From assembly GCF_000002235.5 (NCBI RefSeq), contig NW_022145615.1, positions 29,363,059-29,427,058 of the forward strand: a stretch of DNA of 64,000 bases, in the 5' to 3' direction. Position numbers and translations under genes: made by a program. Positions 62,210-64,000 of the stretch are shown piece by piece (the first letter of the stretch is position 1; each line of letters starts with the position of its first letter). Origin of the DNA: Strongylocentrotus purpuratus. Its lineage: Eukaryota > Echinodermata > Echinoidea > Camarodonta > Strongylocentrotidae. The notes under the pieces are model-generated. The model was not told where the DNA came from, did not search any database, and saw only the letters and a program-made list of their open reading frames with translations.

Positions 62210-64000
62210 TTTAAGAAGAAAGGGATTATTCAGTTCACGAGCACTCGTATGTATGCTGAAGAAAATGTTAAACTGTTTCGTCTTGTGAAGACACTCTCAA
62301 CGCCCACTCAATCTTCACCTCTTCCAGATCATTCTTCTGATAGTGAACTCGCCAACAGATTTGCTACATTCTTCAGGGAAAAAGTCGCCAAAGTTGTATC
62401 CTCTTTCCCTAATGTAGTACCAGCACCAGCTTCAAGATCTTTTGCTCCAGGCCCTCGTCATGAACTCTCTGATTTCTGCCTTGTATCCCTCTCACAAGTC
62501 AGGAAGCTCATCACTTCACTTCCTTCTAAACACTGTAAGCTAGATCCGATTCCTACCTGGCTTCTAAAGGAAGTCCTCGATGAACTCCTTCCTCACATAA
62601 CCAAACTGTTCAATCTCTCGTTATCATCCGGAATAGTTCCAGAGTCTTTTAAGACTTCTCTGCTTCTTCCCCTCCTAAAGAAGCCGAGTCTCGACACGAA
62701 TGGACTTAAGAACTACAGGCCCATCGCAAACCTGCCATTCCTTGGGAAGGTTTTGGAACGTATTGTGTCACTACAGCTGAAAGCCCACATTGACAATCTT
62801 GGTTTGTTTCCAATCCACCAATCTGCCTATCGGAATCATCATTCTACTGAGACTGCAACTGTCAAGGTCCTAAATGACCTACTTCTAGCTGTAGATAAGG
62901 GTAATGAAGCTGTCCTCATCTTGCTTGATTACACTGCCGCATTTGACACTAACAACCACGACCTGTTACTCCATCGCTTAGAGAACGACTTCTCCATCAC
63001 CGGCACCGTACTTCAATGGATTCGCTCCTATCTCATGCACCGAACTCAGAAGGTGATCATCAATGACACCAACTCGGAATCATTTCCCCTCATCTGCGGC
63101 GTTCCTCAGGGTTCCGTGGTCGGCCCCCTCCTGTTTATTCTTTACACCAGCCCTCTCTCAAATGTTATTAACCTTCATCAGAATATTCAACACACTATGT
63201 ATGCAGACGACACCCAGATTTATGTAACTCTTCACCCAAACAGCAGGACAGTAGCCGCGAACAAACTCACCAGTTGCCTCAATGAAATCAAAACCTGGTC
63301 TTTTCAAAACTGTCTCTGCCTTAATGATTCAAAATCTGAAATGATTCATATTACTTCTAAATTTCGGAACTCAGACCCCTTTCCTGATCTTGTTATGAGT
63401 GATGGCTCTCTCAGTTGTTGTGCTTCTGTGCGTGACCTTGGTTTAAATATTGACAGCAATCTTACTTTCAAACAACACATTAGTAATATTTGTAAGTCTG
63501 CTTCCTTTGGTATATATAAGATCAGTAGAATCAGGAGGCTACTTGACCGACCCACAACTTCAAAATTAGTCCATGCTTTTGTCTCGACCCATATCGATTA
63601 CTGTAATTCTTCTCTTTCTGGCCTCCCTCAGTCACATCTAGTCCCACTTCAAAGGATACAGAATAGCGCTGCTCGGCTTGTGACTCTCTCGCGTAAATCA
63701 GAGCACATAACTCCAATATTGAACTCACTACATTGGCTTAAAATTCACCACCGCATATCCTTCAAAATTCTTCTCCTGTGCTACAAAGCTATCAATGGCT
63801 TAGCCCCCTCTTACCTTTCCGATCTCATATCCTTACGTTCCCGTACGTCGTCACGAACACTTCGTTCATCTTCCACATTACTGTTAACACCTGGACCCCG
63901 CACTAACACCCGGTATGGTGACCGCGCCTTTTCAGTTATTGCCCCCGCTCTCTGGAACAAACTGCCCGCCTTTATTCACTGCGCCCCCTCTGTATCTCAA
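62210..64000 (+). mobile_element. LINE with open reverse transcriptase frame (CR1/L2 group), cut by window end
   Basis: A frame open from 62210 (first Met 62249) to the window end encodes at least 584 residues of a non-LTR reverse transcriptase. Motifs in order: NYRPIANLPFLGKVLER, QSAYRNHHSTETA, LLDYTAAFDT (first catalytic Asp), GVPQGSVVGP, MYADDTQIY (63197-63223; the Asp pair is in place) and LHWLKIHHR, then ALWNKLP near the end. YADDTQ and the C-terminal W-x-K-L-P fit the CR1/L2 group. The endonuclease part is missing upstream: a stop at 62207 and no similarity beyond it suggest 5' truncation. It lies antisense inside the fibrillin intron upstream of TB3. The missing stops suggest a fairly young copy. 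Confidence 0.88.

Overview
The window looks like genomic DNA of a marine deuterostome, most likely a sea urchin or another echinoderm. Pointers are intron-rich host genes, a fibrillin gene whose domain order matches vertebrate fibrillins, a polyubiquitin gene with an intron in its 5' untranslated region, and a dense load of short inverted-repeat elements, G/C homopolymers and foldback-like arrays. The species is an inference; no diagnostic locus names it.

Layout. 1-5745: repeats only. Two arrays of a degenerate GTGCCCCTTTT unit face each other and may be the arms of one 5.7 kb foldback-type element; between them lie a hAT-like MITE and a possible solo LTR. 5750-10971: a polyubiquitin gene on + with 11 identical ubiquitin units plus a terminal Gln, a promoter-like region (CRE, two CCAAT boxes, TATA) and a 2.4 kb 5'UTR intron. 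13006-16776: an apparently complete hAT DNA transposon with 12-bp terminal inverted repeats and a two-exon transposase of about 819 residues. 16777-21176: repeats, including a second foldback-like array, and the 3' flank of the next gene.

21177-61940 (- strand): the 3' three quarters of a fibrillin gene. I place 42 coding exons by splice signals and reading phase; together they keep one open frame of about 1,905 residues. Five TB (8-Cys) domains separate EGF runs of 12, 2, 7, 5 and 7, followed by a C-terminal domain with a furin site. This equals the vertebrate order from TB3 to the C terminus. The 5' part (N terminus, hybrid domains, TB1-2) lies beyond position 64000.

The fibrillin introns carry SINEs, MITEs of several families, a TTAA-flanked piggyBac-like insertion, microsatellites and remnants of duplicated exons. 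A LINE with an open reverse transcriptase frame (62210 to the window end) lies in the intron upstream of the TB3 exon. Several insertions and repeats touch or nearly touch fibrillin splice sites. The two host genes have no evident functional link: one gives free ubiquitin, the other an extracellular microfibril protein.
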